Source of the DNA: Euperipatoides rowelli
Taxonomy: Eukaryota > Onychophora > Udeonychophora > Euonychophora > Peripatopsidae
Reading direction: 5' to 3' (one strand)
DNA length: 13,151 nucleotides
Assembly: GCA_003024985.2 (NCBI GenBank)
Contig: PXIH01S0037318.1
The translations under genes were made by a program, and so were the position numbers. The notes beneath the pieces were generated by a model that saw only the letters and a list, made by a program, of their open reading frames with translations, did no database searches and was not told where the DNA came from. Below are positions 1 through 7,971 of the stretch, one piece after another (position 1 is the first letter of the stretch; each line of letters opens with the position of its first letter).

Positions 1-77
1 TAAATTTAATTATTGTTTTTGTTTATAAAATCGTAATTATAGAAGTTTAGGTATTTGCATTGTGTAATGTAATTTAA

Positions 78-183
78 TTACATCTTGACATTCTGTTGTA
101 CCTTCGGTTGCCGGGTCAAATCCGGAAAAAATGTACCAGTAGGATCCGTTTTTTCACATGTTTCCACAGGTTCCTTTAAGAAT
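78..183 (-). CDS. Candidate terminal exon, unknown protein (weak)
   Basis: On the minus strand a splice-acceptor-like sequence (ATATTTACAG, ending at 184) precedes 34 stop-free codons and a TAA at 80-78. The peptide runs from FLKEPVETCEK to QQNVKM; it is polar and its codon use looks protein-like, and the stretch is richer in G+C than its flanks. The other two minus frames have early stops. An ATTAAA-type polyadenylation signal could lie at 10-5 on the same strand. I recognise no family. Against it, a plus-strand frame is also open here, and 34 codons can be open by chance. The same stretch contains a T-arm-like hairpin (CCGG, 7-nt loop, CCGG, about 101-115), so a tRNA-derived repeat is an alternative. 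If it is real, the rest of the gene lies at higher coordinates on this strand, and I could not link it to other exons. Confidence 0.22.
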
Positions 184-812
184 CTGTAAATATTGTATAA
201 ATAAATATCTTTACTTCAGGAAATTTATTTTTAAGAATAAATAAAATGTTATGTATAAATTTTTTTTTTAGGTATAATAAAACCAGTTATTACTCATAGA
301 ATTATATAAGAAAACAAAAAGTTAATTTCAAAAGTAATTTGAATCATATAATTTAGAAATTAAGTGCTATACAGTATAAAAATAAAAATAGTTTGAAATC
401 TAAGACTACCGATTTTGACCGGTTAGCTTTTATTGTCAGTAAAAAAAAAAATTGAGGATTCAGTTGATTGGGATTATTGCCCTATCCCAATTTCTTCTGA
501 AAAGGGTGATCTTATCCAGCTGTGATTGGAATGGAGATTGACACCTAGAAAATTACTTAAATTATTTTAATTTTTTTAGTTAAGGCTCATAATCCCATAC
601 AATAAAATTTAGACGTGACAATTTTTTTTTTAAAAAATTCATCATGGCTGTCTGTGGGCCATGGTGTAAGAATAGTTTTTATACATATACTTAGGTTGGT
701 TGTTCACCCTCAGATGTAGCTTCAGTGTGGAAATTTTCTTCTGACTTGAGTACGCATTGGGTATCGCTTCTCATTGCAGAGATCTAGCCAAATTAGTAAT
801 ACATTGAATACT
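184..812. other. Gene-free A+T-rich stretch
   Basis: There is no supported gene here. Most of it is A/T-rich low-complexity DNA with poly-A and poly-T runs. A pocket of higher G+C at about 455-550 is open in several frames on both strands, so coding-likeness cannot be judged there. It may be the remains of an old repeat. Confidence 0.6.
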
Positions 813-1758
813 GATTTAGATTTAGATTTATTTATCTAAGCAAATTGATTTTAAATATACAAATAATGAGAAGAAATAAATAAATAAATAAACAAATAAA
901 GAAATGGTATAATAACAAATTTACAACAATTCAAATTTCAAATAAATTGAAAATGGCCATATACTGTATATAAAAACAGTGTAAGCTATATAATACAGTA
1001 AATATACAAAAATGACATAGATAAAAATCAAATCAAAAATAACATTAGTGAGATTATAGTTATAATCTTACAGATTAAGTTAACTAATTATTTATTTTTC
1101 TAAATTTTTAAAATAATACTAAAATAATGAAGAAAGACTGAAAATACAACAACCCACTTTTCAACAAAAGCCCAAGAAGTAAATCAAGGATCACCGAAAA
1201 ACTATGAATCAAATAAAATAAAATAATTAAAAAAAATGACCCAATCAAGATCATTTTCCATACACATTACACAATCATAACTTAAAAAAAAAAAAATACA
1301 ACATGGAAACATGAAAACTACCATAAGACTGAATACTCACAAATATTAAAGTTTTTACTAAATTAGATCTGTAAATTCTTTTAGAGTATACAGATGGTTT
1401 TTGAAAAACTTTTTAAACACAAAAATCGAGTTAGCCATAATTATATTATTTGAAAGACTGTTCCACCAAAAAATATATCTATTCTGTATACTGTACATCT
1501 CCTTTGAATCTCTAATCTACAATAGCTAAGATTTAATTTTAAACCATTATTTCTAGTAGCCTCAAAGGTATAAATCCTAAACAGTCCTTCTCCATATCTA
1601 GCTATATGACTGTACATAAAAATCAGATCATTATAAATTAATCTGTGAGATGGAGTGAGATGATAACCAAACTGGAAGAAACCCACTATGCAAAATGGTC
1701 GCCATAAAGAATTGAAGAAACTATTACTTATGTGCTGATCAAGAATCAAGTAACTCAT
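813..1758 (-). mobile_element. 5'-truncated non-LTR retrotransposon (LINE), CR1/L2-like
   Basis: On the minus strand this reads as the last part of a LINE ORF2, then an A+T-rich 3' untranslated region of about 545 bp, then a simple tail. The tail is three copies of TAAATC (GATTTA at 813-830 on the plus strand), as in LINE families that end in short microsatellites rather than poly-A. Identification rests on the protein remnant described in the next entry. The 5' boundary is uncertain: similarity fades above about 1758, and no reverse-transcriptase catalytic motif or endonuclease is present, which fits ordinary 5' truncation. The copy is old, with a frameshift. Family assignment beyond CR1/L2-like would need a repeat-library search. 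Confidence 0.75.
1358..1758 (-). pseudogene. LINE ORF2 C-terminal remnant, frameshifted
   Basis: The minus-strand frame contains, in order, RLIYNDLIFMYSHI, then TRNNGLKLNLSYCRLEIQRR. After a one-base shift it continues with WWNSLSNN, VFKKFFKNHLYTL and a TAG at 1360-1358. This order matches the C-terminal region downstream of the reverse transcriptase in CR1/L2/Jockey-type LINEs: a basic 'R.IY.DL..MY' segment, a 'TRG...KL...CRL.IR' segment, a 'WNSLP' motif, and a final 'FK..L..' helix. The frame changes in the A6 run at 1468-1473, between IDIFF and WWNSL. The usual catalytic FADD-type motif lies further upstream and is missing. The function would have been target-primed reverse transcription, but this copy cannot make a working protein. 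The family call is from memory of the motif order, not from a search. Confidence 0.72.
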
Positions 1759-1803
1759 TTGAATATATGTAAATATTGTAAATAAATTATTGTTTCTGTT
1801 TTA

Positions 1804-1840
1804 AGCCAGGCACACACTATTAGAAAAACAAAAACATAAA
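1804..1840. repeat. Possible terminal inverted repeat of a DNA transposon (single end)
   Basis: The sequence after TTTTAA reads GCCAGGCACACACTATTAG and then an A-rich stretch. A G/C-start followed by CACAC is a look common at DNA-transposon ends, and the TAA/TTA flank would suit a PIF/Harbinger target site. I could not find its inverted partner in the window, so this is only a suggestion. It would fit with the Myb/SANT- or MADF-like fragment about 450 bp away, because PIF/Harbinger elements often carry such a DNA-binding ORF. Confidence 0.2.
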
Positions 1841-2055
1841 TTTCATCTTGGCAGTTTTTTTAATGATGCAAACGTTTTCGCAACATACATTAGGAGAATT
1901 ATTTTTAATTTGAAAGTTTTTGTCTTTGTGTGCGTACTCCTGTTGTCAAATGGAGAGTGACATTCAATGACTACCACATCGATTGATTTGTATATTATTT
2001 GTAATAAATATATATGCATGAAAATAAATAGATTTTTTAATTTCCAAGCAGTGGC

Positions 2056-2152
2056 GATTCAGTTTTAAATATCAAAGCCATTTACCTGTTGTATAACATA
2101 TGATACCTATGATTTGCAGAATCGTCGTTTTTAATAAAATAAATAAATAAAT
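2056..2152 (+). mobile_element. Short A-tailed insertion inside the MADF-like fragment
   Basis: These 97 bp end in an A-rich (TAAA)n tract (about 2135-2152). They are flanked by the same hexamer AGTGGC at 2050-2055 and 2153-2158, which can be read as a target-site duplication. The two flanks carry consecutive parts of a MADF-like domain, so the block looks like a small retroposed fragment landing in a coding sequence. The hexamer is short and could match by chance. The body has no recognised family and no Pol III boxes. Confidence 0.35.
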
Positions 2153-2153
2153 A

Positions 2154-2277
2154 GTGGCTTGTCGTGATATTCAGTTAAGTGCTGGCTGTACAGACACGGG
2201 TATTTTTCTACTTCTTGAATTAATAGTGATATTTCATCGTCATTCCAGTTTTTGTTGGCTCACTTAGTGGTTGCCAT
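2154..2277 (-). pseudogene. Myb/SANT- or MADF-like DNA-binding domain fragment
   Basis: From an ATG at 2277-2275 the minus strand reads MATTK, an in-frame TGA (2262-2260), then ANKNWNDDEISLL, IQEVEKYPCLYSQ and HLTEYHDK. The pattern W..(D)DE...LI..VE.YPCLY......Y.DK is the first half of a MADF or Myb/SANT-like domain, a helix-turn-helix used by transcription factors and by the accessory protein of PIF/Harbinger transposons. The reading then runs into (TTTA)n. A matching continuation (ATAWKLKNL, the expected 'AW..I' helix) appears beyond a 97-bp insertion at 2055-2029, but in another frame. The TGA at codon 6 and the interruption argue for a broken copy. A real gene whose exon starts after the TGA is the alternative. 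Confidence 0.5.
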
Positions 2278-2300
2278 TTTTATTTTTTAGTAAGTAAAGT

Positions 2301-2492
2301 CACGTGTTCTCATCGTCGGTAATTGGCTGCGATTTTACACTTCAAAGAGAAAGAATTAATAAAGTAGATCAGAGGTCTACATTTGAAAATGATGAAGGGA
2401 TTCACTTTGAAGTTTGGTTTTCTCTAAAGTATTTTGACACGCACAGGAGAGTATTTACCTTCGGAGTACAATTCCTCGATGCTCCAAAGTAA
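2301..2492 (+). other. Divergent open stretch, probably not a gene
   Basis: A 62-codon plus-strand frame from the ATG at 2304 (MFSSSVIGCDF ... VQFLDAPK) sits back to back with the minus-strand MADF-like fragment. A CACGTG palindrome lies at 2301-2306. The stretch is richer in G+C than its flanks and may be another part of the same decayed element. The peptide matches nothing I know and has no domain motif, and a minus-strand frame over the same bases is also nearly open. I treat it as unclassified element sequence rather than a gene. Confidence 0.25.
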
Positions 2493-2548
2493 ATTTATCT
2501 TAGTCTGTGCTAAGCTTTAGAGTGAAACATATTTTAGAAATTAAAAAA

Positions 2549-2673
2549 GTCAGCGGGACGATGACTCAGTGCAACAGATGGTAAGAAGACAAATAACTAG
2601 CCCAGACATTGTGGGTTCAAATCCCATGTTCAAGCTTGTTGAGTATATTTTAAAAATAAATTTTTAAAAAATT
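2549..2673 (+). mobile_element. tRNA-derived SINE
   Basis: A Pol III promoter-like pair is present. TGACTCAGTGC at 2562-2572 resembles the A box (TGGCTCAGTGG). GGTTCAAATCC at 2614-2624 matches the B box. The B box sits in a well-formed T-arm: GTGGG, the loop TTCAAAT, then CCCAT (2611-2627). The rest does not fold as a full tRNA, and the A-to-B spacing of about 52 bases is long, as in drifted SINE heads. An A/T-rich tail follows at about 2645-2673. Such elements are copied by LINE reverse transcriptases, but I see no clear shared tail with the LINE at 813-1758. The boundaries are approximate. Confidence 0.5.
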
Positions 2674-3025
2674 AAGTGGGTCTAATTTTTATTGAGGTTG
2701 GTGGCCCTGGAAAGGGGAACTACCACAAGTGTTAATTGTTTAAAATAAAACTAGCTAATCCATCACAGAACATCTGTCCCTTAAGATGTTAAATAAAGAC
2801 AATTAATATTTAACCCCTCCACCCAATCCCCCCCCCTACACCTGTTTGTTTAAAAATGAAAAAAAATCTTATCCACCCCCACCCACCCCATTTCTCCTTC
2901 GTCCCCCATTGGTTTAAAAATGACAAAATTCTAAAAGTTAAAACCCAATAATATTGAAATTTTTATGAAAAAATATTTAAAAAGTTAAAGTATAATCTAG
3001 TTACATTTTTAATCAAAAGATGACG
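2674..3025. other. Gene-free stretch with C-rich tracts
   Basis: No gene is visible. Around 2813-2910 there are unusual C-rich tracts (C8 at 2829-2836 and a CCACCC-rich block at 2873-2890). Two related units, each a C-rich part followed by GTTTAAAAATGA, lie near 2845-2860 and 2911-2925 and suggest an old partial duplication. Confidence 0.5.
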
Positions 3026-3220
3026 CTAGTCTATTTCCTTTCTGCAACATACAATAAGAATTTTATATAGATAGATAATATAAGGTTTGCCTTTAAAAAG
3101 AATGGCATTATTTTGTTTTAAGGTGTTGTACAATAAAAAAGGATGTTTGAACTGTACATCGTCTGTATTGAGTTTAGAATGGCATCCAAAGGGGTCTGAT
3201 ACGTGTATATTTTTTAATTT
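3026..3220 (-). other. Stop-free stretch without Met, coding-like (weak)
   Basis: Between in-frame TAG codons (3223-3221 and 3028-3026) the minus strand has 64 open codons with no methionine, including VSDPFGCHSKLNTDD and FKHPFLLYNTLKQNN. The amino-acid mix looks protein-like. Runs of this length are expected several times by chance in a window with this composition, and a plus-strand frame is also open across the same DNA (LNCTSSVLSLEWHPKGSD, faintly WD40-like). I cannot decide between them. It is recorded as an unclassified open stretch. Confidence 0.15.
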
Positions 3221-3405
3221 CTATTTATTTTACTTCTCAAGAGATATAATCTTTTCATTTACAAAATATCAAAACAAAGTTAACGAAGTTAGATGACTTT
3301 TGAAAGTACATTGAAGTTTGTTCATTTTTATTCATAGTTGATTCAGTTGTATTGGCAAGTTGTTCTTGTGTCAACATTAGCAGCTAACCTGGCATATTAT
3401 ACTGA

Positions 3406-3513
3406 ATGTCGGGAATAGCACAAGTTCCCGACTTTGGTTCCAGTTTGCCCAAAAATCATTTGGATTTTTTATCAACAAGGTTATCCAAAGTCATCAACAT
3501 GAAAAGGATTTAA
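3406..3513 (+). other. Short ORF, 35 codons, uncertain
   Basis: An ATG at 3406 opens a 35-codon frame (MSGIAQVPDFGSSLPKNH ... VINMKRI) ending at the TAA at 3511. The stretch is less A+T-rich than its surroundings. It overlaps a perfect stem-loop: GTCGGGAA at 3408-3415 pairs with TTCCCGAC at 3425-3432 around a 9-base loop. I see no domain, no strong start context and no splice sites that would extend it. It could be a piece of an old repeat. Confidence 0.15.
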
Positions 3514-3687
3514 AAGGTGTTTAATGGCTTTATAGAAAGTCAAGAGAAGAAAAGACGAAAGAAATATGTAATCAGGAGTACATAGGTGCCACAAGAGTAC
3601 TAGATTTATAATGCTGTTATTGCATTAATGTGTGTATTGTATTCTTCATACCCTAAACTATCAACTCTATAAAAATTAGTTCGCTAT

Positions 3688-3816
3688 TCAGTTTCTAGAT
3701 GGCAGGAGATCCTTGAAAAGATGATCGTGTGCACGCTTTTGTTCCACTTTCAAAACTTTAAGTGCTTTTTTATCAACATAGTATTTAACTACTTTAACTC
3801 TTCTTGTGCCCAGGTA
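3688..3816 (-). CDS. Candidate terminal exon, basic unknown protein (weak)
   Basis: On the minus strand an acceptor-like TTCAATAG (ending at 3817) is followed by 42 open codons and a TGA at 3690-3688. The peptide is strongly basic (YLGTRRVKVVKYYVDKKAL, then KRAHDHLFKDLLPSRN). It has a good amphipathic character and its codon use differs from the A/T-rich surroundings. I do not recognise it. A plus-strand frame is also open over the same bases, which lowers the weight of this call. A minus-strand AATAAA lies far downstream near 3333-3328. It could be a real 3' exon, a transposon remnant or chance. Confidence 0.22.
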   Translation of the reverse strand, partial: YLGTRRVKVVKYYVDKKALKVLKVEQKRAHDHLFKDLLPSRN

Positions 3817-3830
3817 CTATTGAAGTTCAA

Positions 3831-3846
3831 ATGTATATATATACAT
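3831..3846. repeat. Perfect AT palindrome
   Basis: ATGTATATATATACAT is a perfect 16-bp palindrome. Such sequences are common in A+T-rich DNA, and no function is implied. Confidence 0.8.
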
Positions 3847-3975
3847 AGTTGTGGTTAAAGTAAAGTACTTTATACTTTATTCTATTTAATAAATAGATTC
3901 GGTACAATAATTATATCAATGATTCATTCAGGAATTTAAAGTATTTTTCTCACCTCACAAAATAATTAAATAACA

Positions 3976-4284
3976 TAAATTATTTAATTCACGTTATTTA
4001 CTCATTGAGATAATAAGTTACACTGTATTTACTTATTAAGATAATAAGTAAATAACGATTATTATATTATTTCTTTAGTCTAAAACTTTTTTCTTTATGT
4101 TTTTCAGGACATATCAAATAAGTATCATAAGTAAATTATTTAATTCACGTTATTTACTCATTGAGATAATAAGTTACACTGTATTTACTTATTAAGATAA
4201 TAAGTAAATAACGATTATTATATTATTTCTTTAGTCTAAAACTTTTTTCTTTATGTTTTTCAGGACATATCAAATAAGTATCAT
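3976..4284. repeat. Exact tandem duplication, 2 x 153 bp (period 156)
   Basis: Bases 3976-4128 and 4132-4284 are identical by eye, separated by AAG. The lack of any difference means a very recent duplication, or an assembly artefact. Each unit carries two related ~32-bp blocks and a palindromic core: CGTTATTTACT at 3992-4002 pairs with AGTAAATAACG at 4047-4057. Within this, ACTTATTA and TAATAAGT (4031-4049) form a hairpin with a 3-base loop. Each unit also ends with a polypyrimidine-TTTTCAG acceptor-like sequence (AG at 4106-4107 and 4262-4263). An extra inverted repeat, AATTAAATAA (3964-3973) with TTATTTAATT (3980-3989), spans the left edge and may have helped slippage. Confidence 0.9.
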
Positions 4285-4850
4285 TTGTAACATTATAACG
4301 TTCACTTGGTAAGTACATTAAAGGTTGTGAGCAGTTAAAGCAAAATAATGTTAGTTTATTTATCTATTAAAAAAAGATGTATGTATGCTCTTTTAACAAA
4401 CTAGGCTATTACATTATTATTTCAGAAGACTTATACAAATTTTTGCAAACTAAAGTCTTACTTTAAGTATAATATTATATTAACTGATATATCAAAATAA
4501 TAAATTATAGTAATAGAATTAGGAAATGATGAGGTTTGAGTGTAAATATTTATGTTTAGTAAAATTTATTCAATTGTAAGTGTTAATCTTATTTTAAATA
4601 ATCATTGCCAGGTTTAACAACTGGTTTGCAATATTCTTGAAAATTTAACAAATGGCTTGCATGAGCCGTGTTAAGCCAGCGCTAGCGCACTACTACATTG
4701 ATCCCTGAATTCTTTAAACCATAACCAATAGCCATTCATGGAAGATACAGCAAACCTCTTTAAGTTTTTCTATTATCCACTACCAATGCATGAATCGGCT
4801 AATGTAAGTTTAATATAATCAGATGATATAATAGCATTACAAACTCAAAA
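4285..4850. other. Gene-free stretch with small repeats
   Basis: No gene is supported. Two similar 18-mers (TTTAACAACTGGTTTGCA at 4613 and TTTAACAAATGGCTTGCA at 4644) lie 31 bp apart. They are followed by a perfect GCGCTAGCGC palindrome at 4679-4688. A G+C pocket at about 4650-4800 ends in a donor-like AAT|GTAAGT at 4799-4807 after a short open frame (MEDTANLFKFFYYPLPMHES). It is too short and isolated to call an exon. Confidence 0.45.
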
Positions 4851-4917
4851 TAGATCCAGATCATCTGCAGTAATATTACTATAGATTATAAGAGGATCGT
4901 ATTTTGACCCCGAAGAT

Positions 4918-5620
4918 TCAGTGATTTTGAAGTTAAATTGTAGATAGTCAGTACTAAGGATCTTTGATTTGATTTTGTGTTTAAAATTAGATAAAATGTG
5001 AATAACAGAGATTTGAATACACTTGAGATAGAGAAGAGTATAGTTGAAAAATATTTTAAGACATTTTTGATAAAAAATATAGCTGGTGAGTCTGAAGATT
5101 TTTTTTAAAAAAAATTTGAAGAACCACAAGAATTTGTGAATGAAATTCTTGGACTTGAGAGTATTGAAGTCAGAGTTCAGTGATTTTGAAATTATGCAAC
5201 ATTTGTGGCGGAGATTTTTTAATTTGATATTATATTATATTTAAATGNAGGCTAATTGACTTTTAAGTTAGCAAAATGTGTAGATATAGATTCTTGATTT
5301 TGATAAGATTTGTAGTTAGAAACATTTGAATTTGAAGTCAGACAATATATTATGTGGATAGAGATTCTTAAGTTTGATAAAATTTGTGGCTAGAAATCTT
5401 AGTTTAAAGTTGGACAAGATTTGTAGATGGAGATTATTGAGGTTGGTTAAATTTGTTGTTAGTTATCTTTTGAGTATGGTGTTTTGAAAATAATATTGAT
5501 GGAGATTGTAGAGTTTATGAAGTTTTATTTTTTGTGTGGTTAGTGATGTTTGAGTTTGTGGATGGAGAATTATTGAGTTTGAACAATTTGTGGTTATAAA
5601 TCTTGAGTTTGATACAGATG
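4918..5620. repeat. Degenerate tandem array, unit about 72 bp
   Basis: The motif 'ACAA(A/G)ATTTGTGGATGGAGATTATTGAGTTTGA...' in variable form recurs about every 70-75 bp. Unit starts lie near 5126, 5196, 5271, 5342, 5414, 5487 and 5557. The last unit ends near 5620, and weaker units reach back to about 4918. Units differ by many substitutions and small indels, so the array is old. The array is purine-skewed on the plus strand, which keeps stop codons rare on the complement and explains the spurious minus-strand frames at 4845-5129 and 5515-5709. An ambiguous base at 5248 lies inside it. Confidence 0.7.
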
Positions 5621-6027
5621 AGAGAAATTAAATTTAGAATTAATTTGTTTATTAATATGTCAAAGAAAACTAAAGAAATTGAGGTAGATGAATAACTAAC
5701 ACCTCTCATAAAAAACTTTAATGTTTAAAATAATATTTATATTGTAAAAAAAAAAACTATCATAGAAATAAATATTAATGGTGAATACTTTTTCCCCCAA
5801 TATATTTTTGCAATGCTGGAAAAAAAAATTAAAAATGGTATGAGCTGGTGAATCAACACAAAGTGTATCTGTGTGTGCATACCTGTGTATGGAGGAAGGG
5901 AAGTTATTGTAAGATTTTCATCAATTTAAGGTGAAAATAAGATTCAAAATGTAATAGAAACCAGCACAAGCAAAGTATGACGTAGCACCCTTAAAAATAA
6001 TATTTTGTAGAGATTTTCTACCACGTG
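5621..6027. other. Gene-free A+T-rich stretch
   Basis: I see no gene or defined repeat. There are A-runs and a short TG-rich patch at 5865-5890. Confidence 0.6.
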
Positions 6028-6310
6028 GCGTTAAAAACTTGGAAATGCTATTCCACTTTTCTGTTTGGTAGCAGCCTTTTTTTTTGTTGTTTACAGTCCT
6101 AACCTTACCACAACCCTGAACCCTAACTCCAACTACGTATTAAACCCACTTTTCCCCAACCCTATGATGATGAAGGGGTGAAATAATTCATTTTTGATTG
6201 CTTTTGATAATTTTGATCTAACTTCCGAAAAATCTACCGTAATGACAAAAATATATGCGCAGATGTTAAAAACGCGGTAAAAGTGGATAGCATTTCCAAG
6301 TATTTAACCG
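6028..6310. mobile_element. Inverted-repeat element (MITE-like)
   Basis: The left arm, 6028-6060, contains ACTTGGAAATGCTATTCCAC. Its near-complement is on the right at 6279-6310 (AAAAGTGGATAGCATTTCCA, then AGTATTTAACCG). The arms are about 33 bp with a few mismatches. The right arm is also framed by GCGGTAAA and TTTAACCGC, a nested smaller hairpin. The inside (about 220 bp) is richer in C, with telomere-like CCCTGAACCCTAAC near 6112-6126, and has no ORF. The size and structure fit a non-autonomous DNA transposon. No target-site duplication is clear, so the superfamily is unknown and the true ends may extend outward. Confidence 0.6.
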
Positions 6311-7549
6311 CTTCTTTTTCTACCTTATTTTTTTTAATAAGTTTTTTTTTTCTAGTGTTTAGAATGTTTTCCCCTTTATTTTTTTAGCAAAAACAAAAAA
6401 AAAAGCATTATTTTATTTATAAACTTTTTTAAAAAATTTAGGTGTAGGGCATCCCCAACTCATGTCACCCAAGGCATCACACTGTTAGCCCAAGCTTCAA
6501 GCCATCTATGGATGCTAACTACTTTTATACTGGCATAGATCTATAATAAATAAGGGATGAGAAATACAGTTTAAATTATAAGCACTTTTTCCATTTTTAT
6601 AATTTTACACAAAGTGGAATAAGATTTAACTGTAGCAGCAAGTGATTGGTCACTCATTAAGGAATAATTTGTTCTTTGTGGGTTTAAATTCTCCTTTTTA
6701 TATTCCAAAAAATTTTAAAGCTAACCAAGCATTAGCCAAATGAAAAGATAAACCCTAAATAAGAATGTCATTAAGAAGAAAGTAGCGCCCTCTACTGACA
6801 AACGAGTATACTATAATATACACGTGTAAATAATACTATCAAGAATAAAACTAAGAGTAATTTTAATTACATTAAAAAAATAACATTTATTTAAAATTAA
6901 TTTAATATATCAAATAAAATCATTTATATAAAACAAAGTAAGTTACAGATAGGGAAAATAACATTTTTTTTTCAAGTTTCTTACCATTGCTAATAATACA
7001 CTTGCTTTGGAAAAAGAAAAAAAAATGTTAACGTTTCAAATCTTTAAACATGAAACAGAAAATCGTAATCTTTAAATCCAAATTATTCATTTGTAAATTA
7101 TACAGTAACAATCACAATCATTATACTATTTTTATCTTTAAAAAGAAAAAAACTATTAAGACAAAAGAACTATCATAAGATAAATAAAAAGATAATAGAT
7201 ATAATAGAAGAAATAGATTCAGACTTTATTTTAATAAAAAACAAGATTAAAGATAAAAGCTTTCAGCTGCTTTGGATAAAATATTTAAATGAATAATTTA
7301 AATAAAATCAAAATACTTTAAGCTGGGTTTCATTCAATTAAATCTTTAAAATTCTGATCTATTAGTTTCTGTATATATCTGTAGATATTAGTGTGTGAAA
7401 TTATTATTTTGGAATATTAATTATTTTATTAATGCTGAAGAAGCCTTTTATTGTTTTGTTTTTTTAACCAAAAAAAGCAGAAATACAGATAATTTAGGCT
7501 ATTTGGTTAAATGGTTCAATAAATAAAAGAAATGCCTTAAACACATTCA
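6311..7549. other. Long gene-free A+T-rich stretch
   Basis: No gene is supported. A less A+T-rich pocket lies at about 6440-6545. A B-box-like GGTTTAAATTC at 6681-6691 could be a very decayed tRNA-derived SINE, but the flanking stem does not pair. The rest, especially 6840-7550, is low-complexity A/T sequence with no recognisable element. Confidence 0.55.
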
Positions 7550-7596
7550 CAGAGTTGTACCACAGTAAGAGATCATTATACTGTGGTTGTACTCTG
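7550..7596. repeat. Imperfect palindrome / stem-loop
   Basis: CAGAGT-TGT-ACCACAGTA (7550-7567) is mirrored by TACTGTGGT-TGT-ACTCTG (7579-7596). This gives 9 and 6 paired bases around a 3x3 internal mismatch, with an 11-base loop. It may be a transposon-end relic or a folded transcript. No function can be assigned. Confidence 0.6.
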
Positions 7597-7727
7597 CGAC
7601 ACATTTAATCATCAGCTATAGAGAAATTTAAAAAAAAATTATTTAGTGGTCAATATAATGAGAATTAGGAGGAAAAAAATAGCGTGAAAAAATAAAAAAA
7701 TATATTACTGAAATTCTATCAATTATT

Positions 7728-7881
7728 CATCGTTTGGTCGTGCAACTAGATACAGCGTTTAATAATCACTCCCATACAAGACCTCGCTAAGGCCCTATGG
7801 TTGCCATCGTTTGGTCGTGCAACTAGATACTGCGTTTCATAATCACTCCCATACAAGGCCTCGCTAAGGCCCTATGGTTGC
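7728..7881. repeat. GC-rich tandem repeat, 2 x 77 bp
   Basis: Two copies (7728-7804 and 7805-7881), each starting CATCGTTTGGTCGTGCAACT and ending GGCCCTATGGTTGC, differ at about 4 positions. Base composition is near balanced, in sharp contrast to the flanks, and CpGs are kept. Copy 2 has a short GGCC..GGCC hairpin around TCGCTAA. The following GGGTGGGCAGAGAACCCT (7883-7900) can also fold. It is probably part of a larger mobile element. No family is recognised. Confidence 0.8.
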
Positions 7882-7971
7882 GGGGTGGGCAGAGAACCCT
7901 ACAAAATTACCAAGTTAAATTATTTTTTTTGTCAACTTTAAAACATTGTTTTTAATTGGAAACGAACAACT

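Noticed and set aside
3124-3205. WD40-like exon (SSVLSLEWHPKG) on the plus strand
   Set aside because: Only one short motif-like stretch; no GH/WD pair and no clear splice sites, and the opposite strand is open over a longer run.
4845-5129. 94-codon minus-strand frame
   Set aside because: It lies on the complement of a purine-rich degenerate tandem array, and its composition (K, F, I, L, Y) follows from the repeat skew.
5515-5709. 64-codon minus-strand frame
   Set aside because: It mostly overlies the last units of the same tandem array. No motif.
6112-6126. Interstitial telomeric repeat
   Set aside because: CCCTGAACCCTAAC is only about two imperfect units and lies inside an inverted-repeat element.
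6625-6694. Second tRNA-derived SINE based on GGTTTAAATTC
   Set aside because: The flanking bases do not form a T-arm and there is no convincing A box.
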